The notes under the pieces are model-generated. The model searched no databases, was not told where the DNA came from, and saw only the letters and a program-made list of their open reading frames with translations. 33,862 bases of DNA from assembly GCA_903836945.1 (NCBI GenBank), contig CAILSO010000026.1, forward strand, positions 1 through 33,862. The letters are read 5' to 3'. The translations under genes were made by a program, and so were the position numbers. Shown in pieces: positions 1-6,475 of the stretch (within the stretch, counting starts at the first letter, position 1; every line of letters begins with the position of its first letter). The DNA comes from an uncultured Actinomycetes bacterium (lineage in GTDB: Bacteria; Actinomycetota; Actinomycetes; Nanopelagicales; Nanopelagicaceae).

Positions 1-772
1 TCGCAAGCGTTGCTGCAATAACGGCAATTACTCGCAACCGCTTTGGATTTACGCCCAACGAATAAGCCTCTTCATCAGTAAGCATTAATCCATCCAACTG
101 CTTTGCTATAACGAAAAGAGTTACAAGTGCGATGGAGATATAGATGGCGGACCAGGTAACCTCGCGCCAACTTGCAGCAGTTAGCTCTCCTAAAATCCAA
201 GAGTAAACCGGACGCAGCGAAGCGCTATGTCGCTGTTGTAGGTAAGTTTGAATGGCGGTAGCGAAAGAGCCAACGGCAATTCCAGAGAGCAAGAGCGTAT
301 TTGGCTCCGCGAAAAATTTGCCAGAGATGAAGAACGATAAGAGAACCGCCAAGATCGCACCAACAAAGGCAAAGATCGGCAAGAACCCATAGGCGCCGCC
401 ATTTGAATTTGTAATTGCAATCGTCGCACCGAGTCCGGCACCGCTTGCCGCGCCAAGTAAATATGGATCAGCCAGGGGATTTCTAAAGACACTTTGATAA
501 ACCGCGCCACTTGTGGCAAGCGCACTTCCAACCAATGCTGCAAGTATGACACGTGGCAGTCGGATATCTAGTAACACCAATCGATCTTGTTCGCTAAGAG
601 AAGTTTTCGATCCGAAGAGGGTCTTTATGATGGAAGTAAAAGTTAAATTGATCGGTCCAAAACTTATCCCAAGTATGGCAACCAAAAGAAGCAAGAGAGC
701 GGCAAATAGGGTTATCTCCCATCGCCAAACAGAGCGAAGTTCATCACCGCTACCTTGCTTCCAGATATTCAT
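1..772 (-). CDS. btuC: Cobalamin/iron-type ABC transporter permease, FecCD family (partial, C-terminus outside window)
   Basis: Membrane permease subunit of a BtuCDF-type importer. The frame reads from an ATG at 772 and runs off the window edge after about 257 codons, so roughly the last quarter of a usual 330-residue protein is missing. It shows the FecCD signature: a first membrane helix, then RLPRVILAALVGSALATSG followed by NPLADPYLLGAASGAGLGA, and more hydrophobic helices. It lies 21 nt downstream of the substrate-binding protein on the same strand, so the two are probably one transcript under the cobalamin riboswitch. That linkage is why I assign B12 rather than siderophore. The family call is firm; the substrate is inferred from the riboswitch. 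The ATPase gene is presumably beyond the edge. Confidence 0.9.
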   Translation of the reverse strand, partial: MNIWKQGSGDELRSVWRWEITLFAALLLLLVAILGISFGPINLTFTSIIKTLFGSKTSLSEQDRLVLLDIRLPRVILAALVGSALATSGAVYQSVFRNPLADPYLLGAASGAGLGATIAITNSNGGAYGFLPIFAFVGAILAVLLSFFISGKFFAEPNTLLLSGIAVGSFATAIQTYLQQRHSASLRPVYSWILGELTAASWREVTWSAIYISIALVTLFVIAKQLDGLMLTDEEAYSLGVNPKRLRVIAVIAATLA

Positions 773-793
773 CTATTTATATGACTCTCTTAA

Positions 794-1633
794 TTAATTG
801 CTTTTGATCGACTTGGCTATGAACTTATAGAAATCAACAATGCGCGGACCCCATCGGGATGGGATATCACTTGGCAGGGTGATGATCTTCTTGTTGCTAA
901 CAGCAGCAATCCCACTCCAACCAGGTCTGGCCGCAACGTTTGCGATTGGCTCGCCATCAGACAAATAAATTAAGTCTGGATTGCTCTTGATTACATACTC
1001 TGATTGCAGCTGGGGATAGCCGCCATCATCAGCCTTTGCGGCTGGGTCGGCGATATTTTGAAGATTGAAATCTGCATATACCTTGCCGATAAATGTTGAG
1101 CTTGTGGCTGAATAGAGTGAGTTATCCAATTCGTGAAAGAAACTCTTAGGAGATTTCAATTTCGAACTCTTCAATACCGAAGAAATTTCTTGCTTCATCT
1201 TTGCAACCAAAGAGTTTGCGCTAGCGCTCTTGCCAGTGAGCTTTCCTAGTGCGGCGATTTCAACATATGCCTGCGGAACCGTGTCCGGCGTGTGCTCGAC
1301 AAAGACCTTAACCTTTAGCGATTTGAGTTGGGCAATTACTGCATCCGCCTTTGTCGCAGTGCTTTGGATTACGACCAAGTCAGGCTTATAGGCCAATAGC
1401 GCTTCAACATTGGGAGTAAATGAGGAGAGCTTGGTAAATGGTGCGCTCTTTGGAAAGTTTGAATTGTCATCTACGGCGATCACTTGCTTGCCGGCTCCAA
1501 TCGCAAAGAGATCCTCGGTTGCACTTGGGGATAGCGAGATGATCCTCTGCGGGTAGGTCATTGCGGCATTAGCCGGAGAAATATTTGCAACTATTAAAAT
1601 TGGAATAGCTAAAAGCAGAAACTTTTTAGGCAT
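794..1633 (-). CDS. btuF: Cobalamin ABC transporter substrate-binding protein, BtuF/TroA type
   Basis: Extracellular binding protein that would deliver corrinoid to the FecCD permease. It has 279 residues. Residues 1-23 form a Sec signal peptide ending SPANA. The mature part starts with the family motif YPQRIISLSPSATEDLFAIG, then alternating strands and helices typical of class III binding proteins, including KPDLVVIQS and a C-terminal W-G-P-R segment. The start codon lies directly after the terminator T-run, with a GGAG Shine-Dalgarno 7 nt upstream inside the terminator stem. There is no lipobox cysteine and no membrane helix, which is odd for a binding protein in a single-membrane bacterium. 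Cobalamin specificity is inferred from the upstream riboswitch. Confidence 0.88.
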   Translation of the reverse strand: MPKKFLLLAIPILIVANISPANAAMTYPQRIISLSPSATEDLFAIGAGKQVIAVDDNSNFPKSAPFTKLSSFTPNVEALLAYKPDLVVIQSTATKADAVIAQLKSLKVKVFVEHTPDTVPQAYVEIAALGKLTGKSASANSLVAKMKQEISSVLKSSKLKSPKSFFHELDNSLYSATSSTFIGKVYADFNLQNIADPAAKADDGGYPQLQSEYVIKSNPDLIYLSDGEPIANVAARPGWSGIAAVSNKKIITLPSDIPSRWGPRIVDFYKFIAKSIKSN

Positions 1634-1661
1634 AAAAAAACTCCCTCAATATGTGAGGGAG
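1634..1661 (-). terminator. Intrinsic terminator of the B12 riboswitch, overlapping the btuF Shine-Dalgarno
   Basis: On the minus strand an 8-bp perfect stem (CTCCCTCA / TGAGGGAG, plus-strand 1641-1648 and 1654-1661) encloses a 5-nt loop and is followed by seven T residues (1634-1640), then immediately the btuF ATG. The last four bases of the 3' arm, GGAG (1641-1644), stand 7 nt before the ATG and are the only Shine-Dalgarno candidate. The same hairpin could therefore stop transcription and hide the ribosome site. Confidence 0.88.
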
Positions 1662-1701
1662 GAAGTTGGGCTTATGAGGCCCGACCTTCCTCCGAGGTCG
1701 G
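1658..1701 (-). promoter_or_regulatory. Antiterminator and anti-antiterminator hairpins of the B12 switch
   Basis: Two hairpins exclude each other and control the terminator. The first pairs GGAGGAAG with CTTCCTCC (1658-1665 with 1686-1693, 8 bp), continues after a one-base bulge with about 6 more pairs (1666-1671 with 1679-1684), and takes over four bases of the terminator's upstream arm (1658-1661). The second pairs CCGACC with GGTCGG (1681-1686 with 1696-1701) and would lock up 1686-1693, freeing the terminator. Pairings are read directly; which state ligand favours is inferred from B12 riboswitches normally being OFF switches. Confidence 0.7.
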
Positions 1702-1835
1702 ATACAACAACAATTTGTTAGGCGACCTGGCTTAGTTTTGATGATTCAAAACTTCTACAGTTGCGGGACAGCGCCGGAATTTAACCGGACTTCGCTAAAC
1801 CAATTGCTCCTGAATTGCTTCAGTGGGTGAAAGTT
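1702..1835 (-). ncRNA. Cobalamin riboswitch aptamer
   Basis: The minus strand carries the conserved aptamer core: AAGTCCGGTTAAATTCCGG, then CGCTGTCCCGCAACTGT (about 1759-1775), and downstream the B12 box AAGCCAGGTCGCC (about 1721-1733). These elements in this order and spacing are diagnostic of the cobalamin riboswitch class. It sits ahead of a terminator and a BtuF/BtuC transporter. The 5' boundary is approximate: the flanking P1 stem was not fully resolved, and I found no convincing promoter between it and the upstream small gene, so the leader may be read through from 2692. Confidence 0.9.
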
Positions 1836-1843
1836 AGCACTCT

Positions 1844-2134
1844 TTACTTTGATTTCTTGGAACGGCGCCCAATCAAAAAGGCGAGTCCGATGGCGATTAC
1901 AACTGCGCCACCAACTAGAAACATTCCGGCACCTTCAAAGCCATGCTCTTCTTCACGAATCCGGTCTTGTGGGCCGCCGTGATCATCACCTTTATTAATA
2001 CCTTGATGACCATCCTCTTGTTGCGAAGAGATTGATGCGACTGGAGTTGGTTGATCGGCCATAGCGCTTTGGAGTGATTGGAGCGGAAGGAAAGCCAAAC
2101 CCCCCAGAAAGAGCGCTGCGGCGAAACGCTTCAT
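1844..2134 (-). CDS. Small exported membrane-anchored protein with His/acid-rich segment, unknown function
   Basis: A 96-residue protein I do not recognise. Residues 1-26 look like a signal peptide (MKRFAAALFLGGLAFLPLQ, cleavage near SAMA-D). Residues 27-67 are hydrophilic and rich in His, Asp, Glu, Gly and Gln (for example EDGHQGINKGDDHGG and EEEHGFEG). Residues 68-89 form a C-terminal membrane helix followed by basic RRSKKSK. The predicted topology is an outside-facing loop tethered by the C-terminus, like a sortase substrate without LPXTG. It starts 2 nt after the DUF3043 gene and ends just before the B12 riboswitch on the same strand. A metal- or corrinoid-handling role is only a guess from composition and position. 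Confidence 0.75.
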   Translation of the reverse strand: MKRFAAALFLGGLAFLPLQSLQSAMADQPTPVASISSQQEDGHQGINKGDDHGGPQDRIREEEHGFEGAGMFLVGGAVVIAIGLAFLIGRRSKKSK

Positions 2135-2136
2135 CG

Positions 2137-2685
2137 TTACTTCTTTGAACCGCGGTCAACCTGTGGCGCAGGTGCGCGCATACGGCGCATCTGAGTTGAA
2201 CGTAAGAAGCCATACATTCCAAGGCCCTTGGTTGGTTCGTTTGGAAACCTTTCGGTGACAATATTTCTAATCTTTCTAGCGAAGAAGAAGCCAGAAACTA
2301 TTGAGTAGAGCATCACTGCATACATAAAGAGAATCGCAAGAAGTTGTACACCACGATTTGGAATTAAAGTTAAGACCAAGACGACCATAATTGCTGGCAA
2401 GAAGTACTCACCGATTGTCTTTCGGGAATCTACATAGTCACGAACAAAACGCTTTACCGGGCCTTTATCTCTAGGCGGTAGCGCGTTCTCATCGCCACGC
2501 ATATATGCGGCGCGAGCTTCGGCGCGCGCGGCACGAAGGGCAGACTTGTCACGGCTCTTGCTAGCAGCCGTTACTGGGGCGGTAATTGAATTCACCTTGG
2601 TCTTGGCAACAGCCTCTTTACGCTTTGGGGTCGCCTTGCCCTTGTTGGAATTCTTTGCTGGAGTTTTTTCTGAAGATTCGCTCAT
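2137..2685 (-). CDS. DUF3043 family conserved actinobacterial membrane protein
   Basis: A 182-residue protein of the actinobacterial DUF3043 family, function unknown. The N-terminal third is a basic, low-complexity cytoplasmic tail (Lys/Ala/Arg-rich, residues 1-65). The conserved core follows: PPRDKGPVKRFVRDYVDSR at about 70-88, then two closely spaced membrane helices (about 93-110 and 113-135), then a positively charged C-terminal tail. It leads a two-gene unit with the small membrane protein (2-nt gap). A relative lies near the HesB/adoK/ctaC cluster in mycobacteria, so the neighbourhood is conserved. A TAGTAT -10 box 6 nt before the ATG suggests a leaderless transcript. Confidence 0.88.
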   Translation of the reverse strand: MSESSEKTPAKNSNKGKATPKRKEAVAKTKVNSITAPVTAASKSRDKSALRAARAEARAAYMRGDENALPPRDKGPVKRFVRDYVDSRKTIGEYFLPAIMVVLVLTLIPNRGVQLLAILFMYAVMLYSIVSGFFFARKIRNIVTERFPNEPTKGLGMYGFLRSTQMRRMRAPAPQVDRGSKK

Positions 2686-2691
2686 GTCAAA

Positions 2692-2697
2692 ATACTA
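2692..2697 (-). promoter_or_regulatory. -10 box TAGTAT for the DUF3043 gene
   Basis: TAGTAT ends 6 nt before the ATG at 2685, which would place the transcript start at or next to the A of the start codon. No Shine-Dalgarno or clear -35 is visible. Confidence 0.55.
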
Positions 2698-2723
2698 ACA
2701 ATAACTTTGAAGAATTACGCGAT

Positions 2724-3875
2724 TTAAGGCAGAGCGAGCATTCGCTCTAAGGCGATTAGGGCGTATTTTGCCGTTTGCGCCTCAACTGTAATCTGATTAA
2801 CTACGCGTGATTGCACGAGATTTTCCATCGCCCAGACTAGGTGCGGCAGATCAATTCGATTCATCGTGGAGCAATAACAAACCGTCTTATCTAGGAAATG
2901 AATCTCACGATCCGAATAGGTATTGGCCAGACGTTGAACCAGGTTTAACTCCGTACCAATTGCCCATTTACTTCCGATGGGCGAGGCCTCGATAGTTCTA
3001 ATTATCGCTTCGGTACTGCCGACAACATCTGCATTGGCGACCACTTCGTGCTGACATTCTGGATGCACCAGGATTTTTACTCCCGGCAATTTCGCCCGCA
3101 TCTCATTGATATTTTCCACTTTAAAGCGGCCATGCACCGAACAATGTCCCCGCCATAAAATTACCTTTGCAGTTTTAATCTGCGAATCACTCAATCCACC
3201 ATTTGATTTCCAGGGATTCCACACAACGCATTCATCTAATGAAAGTCCAAGTTTGAGTATTGCGGTATTACGTCCTAAGTGTTGATCGGGGAGAAAGAAA
3301 ACTTTTTCACCTTTCTCAAAGGCCCATTTAAGGGCGCGTTCAGCATTTGAGGAGGTACAGATTGCGCCATGATTCTTCCCAGTAAAAGCCTTTATAGCCG
3401 CGGATGAGTTCATATAAGTAATCGGAATAGTTCTTGAGGCGATTCCTAATTTTTCAAAGATCTGCCAAGCATCATTTACTTGAGTGGCGGTAGCCATATC
3501 TGCCATGGAACAACCGGCGGCAAGATCAGGGAGGATTACCTTTTGATCCTTTGAGGTGAGAATGTCGGCGGATTCGGCCATAAAGTGAACACCGCAGAAG
3601 AAGATAAATTCGGCGGAAGAATTTTCTTTGGCGGCTTGTGCAAGTTTGAATGAGTCACCGGTGATATCTGCAAATTGAATGACCTCATCGCGTTGATAGT
3701 GGTGGCCAAGAATCATCGCGCTAGATCCAAGTTTTGCTCTGGCGATTTTGGCGCGTTCAATTAGCGCTGGATCACTCGCCGCGGGTAGCTCGCCTTCGCA
3801 GGAAACACCGCGCTCACTTGCCAGGTCTCTTCCCTGACCAAGCAGCAACAGGTCTGCCAGTTTCGAGGCGCTCAT
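2724..3875 (-). CDS. nadA: Quinolinate synthase NadA
   Basis: Condenses iminoaspartate with dihydroxyacetone phosphate to quinolinate in de novo NAD synthesis, using a 4Fe-4S cluster in the cytoplasm. It has 383 residues, the long form. Visible signatures are LGHHYQRDEVIQFAD (57-70), CGVHFMAE (94-101), HPECQHEVV (271-279) and CSTMNRID (335-342). Likely cluster ligands by family comparison are C94, C245 (in HCSVH) and C335, with C333 a neighbour. The usual partners nadB and nadC are not next to it. The ATG at 3875 has a CATAAT box 6 nt upstream, and the gene diverges from erpA across 28 bp. Confidence 0.96.
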   Translation of the reverse strand: MSASKLADLLLLGQGRDLASERGVSCEGELPAASDPALIERAKIARAKLGSSAMILGHHYQRDEVIQFADITGDSFKLAQAAKENSSAEFIFFCGVHFMAESADILTSKDQKVILPDLAAGCSMADMATATQVNDAWQIFEKLGIASRTIPITYMNSSAAIKAFTGKNHGAICTSSNAERALKWAFEKGEKVFFLPDQHLGRNTAILKLGLSLDECVVWNPWKSNGGLSDSQIKTAKVILWRGHCSVHGRFKVENINEMRAKLPGVKILVHPECQHEVVANADVVGSTEAIIRTIEASPIGSKWAIGTELNLVQRLANTYSDREIHFLDKTVCYCSTMNRIDLPHLVWAMENLVQSRVVNQITVEAQTAKYALIALERMLALP

Positions 3876-3881
3876 GGGAAC

Positions 3882-3887
3882 ATTATG
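3882..3887 (-). promoter_or_regulatory. -10 box CATAAT for nadA
   Basis: CATAAT matches TATAAT in five of six positions and ends 6 nt before the nadA ATG, consistent with leaderless transcription. It lies beside the opposing erpA box, so the two promoters are packed in one short divergent gap. Confidence 0.5.
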
Positions 3888-3890
3888 GAG

Positions 3891-3896
3891 TAGTCT
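3891..3896 (+). promoter_or_regulatory. -10 box TAGTCT for the ErpA-like gene
   Basis: TAGTCT ends 7 nt before the ATG at 3904. It supports that ATG over an in-frame upstream ATG at 3874, which would overlap nadA. Confidence 0.55.
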
Positions 3897-3903
3897 TGGA
3901 TTT

Positions 3904-4323
3904 ATGAGTACCGAAACAACCCAGAGCGTCCAGCCTTCAGAGGCAAATCACACCAGCACAGATTCATCAGTCGATGTATCCATAACCTCTGCAGTCTCTA
4001 CGGGAATTCTTCTAACCGATGTCGCAGCCGAGAAGGTTGCTGCCCTATTGGCTCAAGAAGGTCGCGATGATTTAAGTCTTCGCGTTGCGGTTCAACCTGG
4101 TGGCTGTTCTGGTCTTCGCTACCAGCTCTATTTCGATGATCGCGCTTTAGATGGCGATAATGTCACTGAATTCGGATCAGTTAAGGTCGTAACCGACAAG
4201 ATGAGCACTCCATATTTGATGGGTGCATCTATTGATTTTGTGGACACAATTGAGAAGCAAGGATTCACAATTGATAATCCAAATGCTCAGGGCTCATGCG
4301 CCTGCGGCGATTCCTTTAACTAA
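3904..4323 (+). CDS. erpA: Iron-sulfur cluster insertion protein, ErpA/IscA (HesB) type
   Basis: A-type carrier that passes Fe-S clusters to apoproteins in the cytoplasm. It has 139 residues from the ATG at 3904. Residues 1-33 are a Ser/Thr-rich extension not typical of the family. The HesB fold follows, with the three invariant cysteines: C68 in QPGGCSGLRYQL, and C132 and C134 in GSCACGDSF. Its mycobacterial counterpart sits beside the adenosine kinase and ctaC, as here. Plausible local clients are NadA and the Rieske protein QcrA, but this is inference. I chose 3904 because of the -10 box at 3891 and because the longer reading overlaps nadA. Confidence 0.93.
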   Translation: MSTETTQSVQPSEANHTSTDSSVDVSITSAVSTGILLTDVAAEKVAALLAQEGRDDLSLRVAVQPGGCSGLRYQLYFDDRALDGDNVTEFGSVKVVTDKMSTPYLMGASIDFVDTIEKQGFTIDNPNAQGSCACGDSFN

Positions 4324-4363
4324 TCCCAAGTTATTTCAGCTTTTTAGCGTTTAATTCGCTTTC

Positions 4364-5362
4364 ATGAAACCGATGAAGATCGCTATTGCTGGTTCGGTTG
4401 GTCGCGATCATTTGATGACCTTTCCAGGGAAATTTACTGACTCATTTGTTGCTGATTCACTTTCGAAAATTTCGCTCTCATTTTTGGTCGACGGGCTTGA
4501 TATTCATCGCGGGGGAGTTGGGGCAAATATCGCCTTTGGAATTGGCGCCCTAGGGCTAGATCCAATCTTGATCGCAGCGGTTGGCAAAGATTGGGCAGAT
4601 TACGATGCTTGGCTGACTAGACATGGCGTTAATACCAATTTTGTAAAGGTATCCAAAGATTTATTTACTGCGACATTCACAGTTACAACCGATCAAGATT
4701 TAAATCAGATCGCCTCATTCTTTCCCGGCGCAATGAGTGAAGCAGGCGAAATCGAACTTGCACCGATCATTGATAAGACTGGGCTCTTTGATCTATTGGT
4801 TGTCTCCCCAGATGATCCAGCTGCCATGCTGCGACATAGTGAGAGCGCAAGAGAATTTGGAATTCCTCTAGCAGCAGATCCTTCTCAGCAATTAGCACGC
4901 CTTTCCGGGGATGAGATAAGGTCGTTAATAAAGGGTGCTAAATATCTATTTTTAAATGAGTACGAATTAGCACTGACTCTGCAAAAGACTGGGTGGAGTG
5001 ATCAAGAGTGTTTCGAACAGGTGCAAGTTCGAGTTGTAACCCTTGGTTCAGAGGGTGCTCGAATTGAAGAACATGGCAAGCCAACAATCACGGTCAATGT
5101 TGCGAAGGAGAAGGAGAAGGTTGACCCAACCGGAGTTGGCGATGCTTTTAGAGCTGGTTTTATCTCTGGACTTTCATGGGGGCTTGACCACGAGCGTTGT
5201 GCACAAATCGGATCAATGCTCGCCACTTTTTGCATTGAAACAAAGGGCACTCAGGAATACCGATTTGAGTCATCGCAATTCTTGGCACGTTTTACCTCCG
5301 CTTATGGCGAAGATGCAGCACGGGAAATTTCTGGCGTTATTTCGCCAAGACTTATTGGTTAG
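4364..5362 (+). CDS. adoK: PfkB-family kinase, adenosine kinase-like
   Basis: Phosphorylates a nucleoside or sugar hydroxyl with ATP. Residue-level similarity to the mycobacterial adenosine kinase AdoK, recalled from memory, is high (SLSFLVDGLDIHRGGVGANI at 38-55, IASFFPGAMSEA, ADPSQQLARLSG), so adenosine is the likely substrate. The PfkB C-terminal signature DPTGVGDAFRAGF at 254-266 carries catalytic D260. Length is 332 residues. The ATG at 4373 would match the mycobacterial N-terminus better; 4364 is kept because a TAATTC/TTAATT box lies 6-7 nt upstream of it. Its stop overlaps the converging neighbour's stop by 4 nt. Confidence 0.9.
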   Translation: MKPMKIAIAGSVGRDHLMTFPGKFTDSFVADSLSKISLSFLVDGLDIHRGGVGANIAFGIGALGLDPILIAAVGKDWADYDAWLTRHGVNTNFVKVSKDLFTATFTVTTDQDLNQIASFFPGAMSEAGEIELAPIIDKTGLFDLLVVSPDDPAAMLRHSESAREFGIPLAADPSQQLARLSGDEIRSLIKGAKYLFLNEYELALTLQKTGWSDQECFEQVQVRVVTLGSEGARIEEHGKPTITVNVAKEKEKVDPTGVGDAFRAGFISGLSWGLDHERCAQIGSMLATFCIETKGTQEYRFESSQFLARFTSAYGEDAAREISGVISPRLIG

Positions 5363-6417
5363 CTTCGGAGCTCGCTCAAGGTAGTTTCCAGCGCTACTAA
5401 AAATGCGCTCACCTGATCAAAGGTGGTTGCATGATGAATTGTTAATCGGATATTGCCAGTGGTTTCTAGCCCCATCGCTGCAAGAACGTGACTTGGTTTA
5501 ATGTTTGCAGCACTACAGGCAGATCCAGAGTCAACAGCAAACCCCTTCTCATTCAAGGCATTCACTAGGTATTGAGAATCGACCCCACTAAATGTTGCGC
5601 TCAGAAGATGATCGGCTTGGCCATCAATTAGATAGCTTCCCGCAATCTTTGAAATTCCTGCCTTGAACTGCTCTTTAAGCTCAGAAATTTTTGGCGCTAA
5701 GTTCTTTTCATCTGCAACCCAACTATCGATTGCGATTGCACTTGTAACAACTAGCGGAAGGGAGACCTGTCCTGGGCTCACCTTTTTATCTAAATGGGGC
5801 AGTGGATTTCGCCAATTAGCCCTCTTTGAAATTGCTAACAAACCAACTCCGGCCGGACCGAGCCAACTCCTGGAATCCCATAGGGCCACCGACCAATTTT
5901 CTGGCAGTGCAAATCGGGTGGCACTTGCGGTCATATCTACAAATAGGGCTGCGGGATCTTTCGGCAAACTCTTTTGAATTACGCCAGTCTCACGATTGCA
6001 GAGTTGAAGCGATACCAAGTCATCTTCTCTCACCTCGCTGAAATCGACTTGGCCATCTCTGGCAACTGGCAATTCCAAAACGTTCTGACCGGCCTCTTTA
6101 AAACTATTTCCGATTGCAAAATTTGCCATGCGATCAACGGGGGCATATTTAAAATTAAATTGCGGGCTATTTAGACCCATGATTCCCAGATGAAAACCTA
6201 GATTTGGTTCGCCAATGAAATGCAGTTCATCACTTCGAACTCCTAGGTGGAGGGCAAAGGTCTCGCTTGCCTCGTTTAGTAATATCCCCGCGCTCTTTGA
6301 GTCATCGCTGGCTTTGGCTGGATCAGGCCAAGTCTGATCGAAGATGTGTGGCAGGGCCATCCGGGCGGCCTCGTGGAGGCGGCTTTCGGACTGGAAGTTG
6401 CAGGTGATAGAAACCAC
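5359..6417 (-). CDS. Cysteine desulfurase-like (NifS/IscS fold) protein lacking the PLP lysine
   Basis: A 352-residue class V aminotransferase-fold protein. The C-terminal half is clearly IscS-like: DSGSACSAANIKPSHVLAAM (296-315) holds the active-site-loop cysteine C301, and CNRETGVIQ (140-148) and the cofactor aspartate D161 are kept. The Schiff-base region, normally S-x-H-K-x-x-G-P, reads SRSWLGPAGVGLL (182-194), so His-Lys has become Arg-Ser. The stacking His and the Gln after the Asp are also absent. It probably cannot bind PLP as an internal aldimine. The frame is intact, suggesting a retained non-catalytic role. It starts at GTG, supported by a TAGCGT box 7 nt upstream. Confidence 0.8.
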   Translation of the reverse strand: MVSITCNFQSESRLHEAARMALPHIFDQTWPDPAKASDDSKSAGILLNEASETFALHLGVRSDELHFIGEPNLGFHLGIMGLNSPQFNFKYAPVDRMANFAIGNSFKEAGQNVLELPVARDGQVDFSEVREDDLVSLQLCNRETGVIQKSLPKDPAALFVDMTASATRFALPENWSVALWDSRSWLGPAGVGLLAISKRANWRNPLPHLDKKVSPGQVSLPLVVTSAIAIDSWVADEKNLAPKISELKEQFKAGISKIAGSYLIDGQADHLLSATFSGVDSQYLVNALNEKGFAVDSGSACSAANIKPSHVLAAMGLETTGNIRLTIHHATTFDQVSAFLVALETTLSELRS

Positions 6418-6424
6418 GCTTGGA

Positions 6425-6430
6425 ACGCTA
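6425..6430 (-). promoter_or_regulatory. -10 box TAGCGT for the desulfurase-like gene
   Basis: TAGCGT ends 7 nt before the GTG at 6417, supporting an otherwise weak GTG start. It is divergent from the ctaC promoter about 35 bp away. Confidence 0.5.
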
Positions 6431-6463
6431 CTCCCTGCAGGTGTGGGATGTGAAATGGATGGA

Positions 6464-6469
6464 TATTCT
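6464..6469 (+). promoter_or_regulatory. -10 box TATTCT for ctaC
   Basis: TATTCT ends 6 nt before the ATG at 6476. It argues for that start over upstream in-frame ATGs at 6344 and 6455, since 6476 alone gives a clean lipoprotein signal peptide. Confidence 0.6.
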
Positions 6470-6475
6470 TACCCA

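Noticed and set aside
190-552. A 120-codon minus-strand frame within the permease
   Set aside because: It overlaps the FecCD permease in another frame of the same strand; the permease frame has the family motifs and this one does not.
5043-5384. A 113-codon plus-strand frame overlapping the end of the PfkB kinase
   Set aside because: An Arg-rich shadow of the DPTGVGDAF region of the kinase with no start signal or homology.
6344-6475. Longer N-terminus for CtaC from the ATG at 6344
   Set aside because: The extra 44 residues are not membrane- or family-like, run antisense through the desulfurase-like gene start, and would hide the lipoprotein signal peptide.
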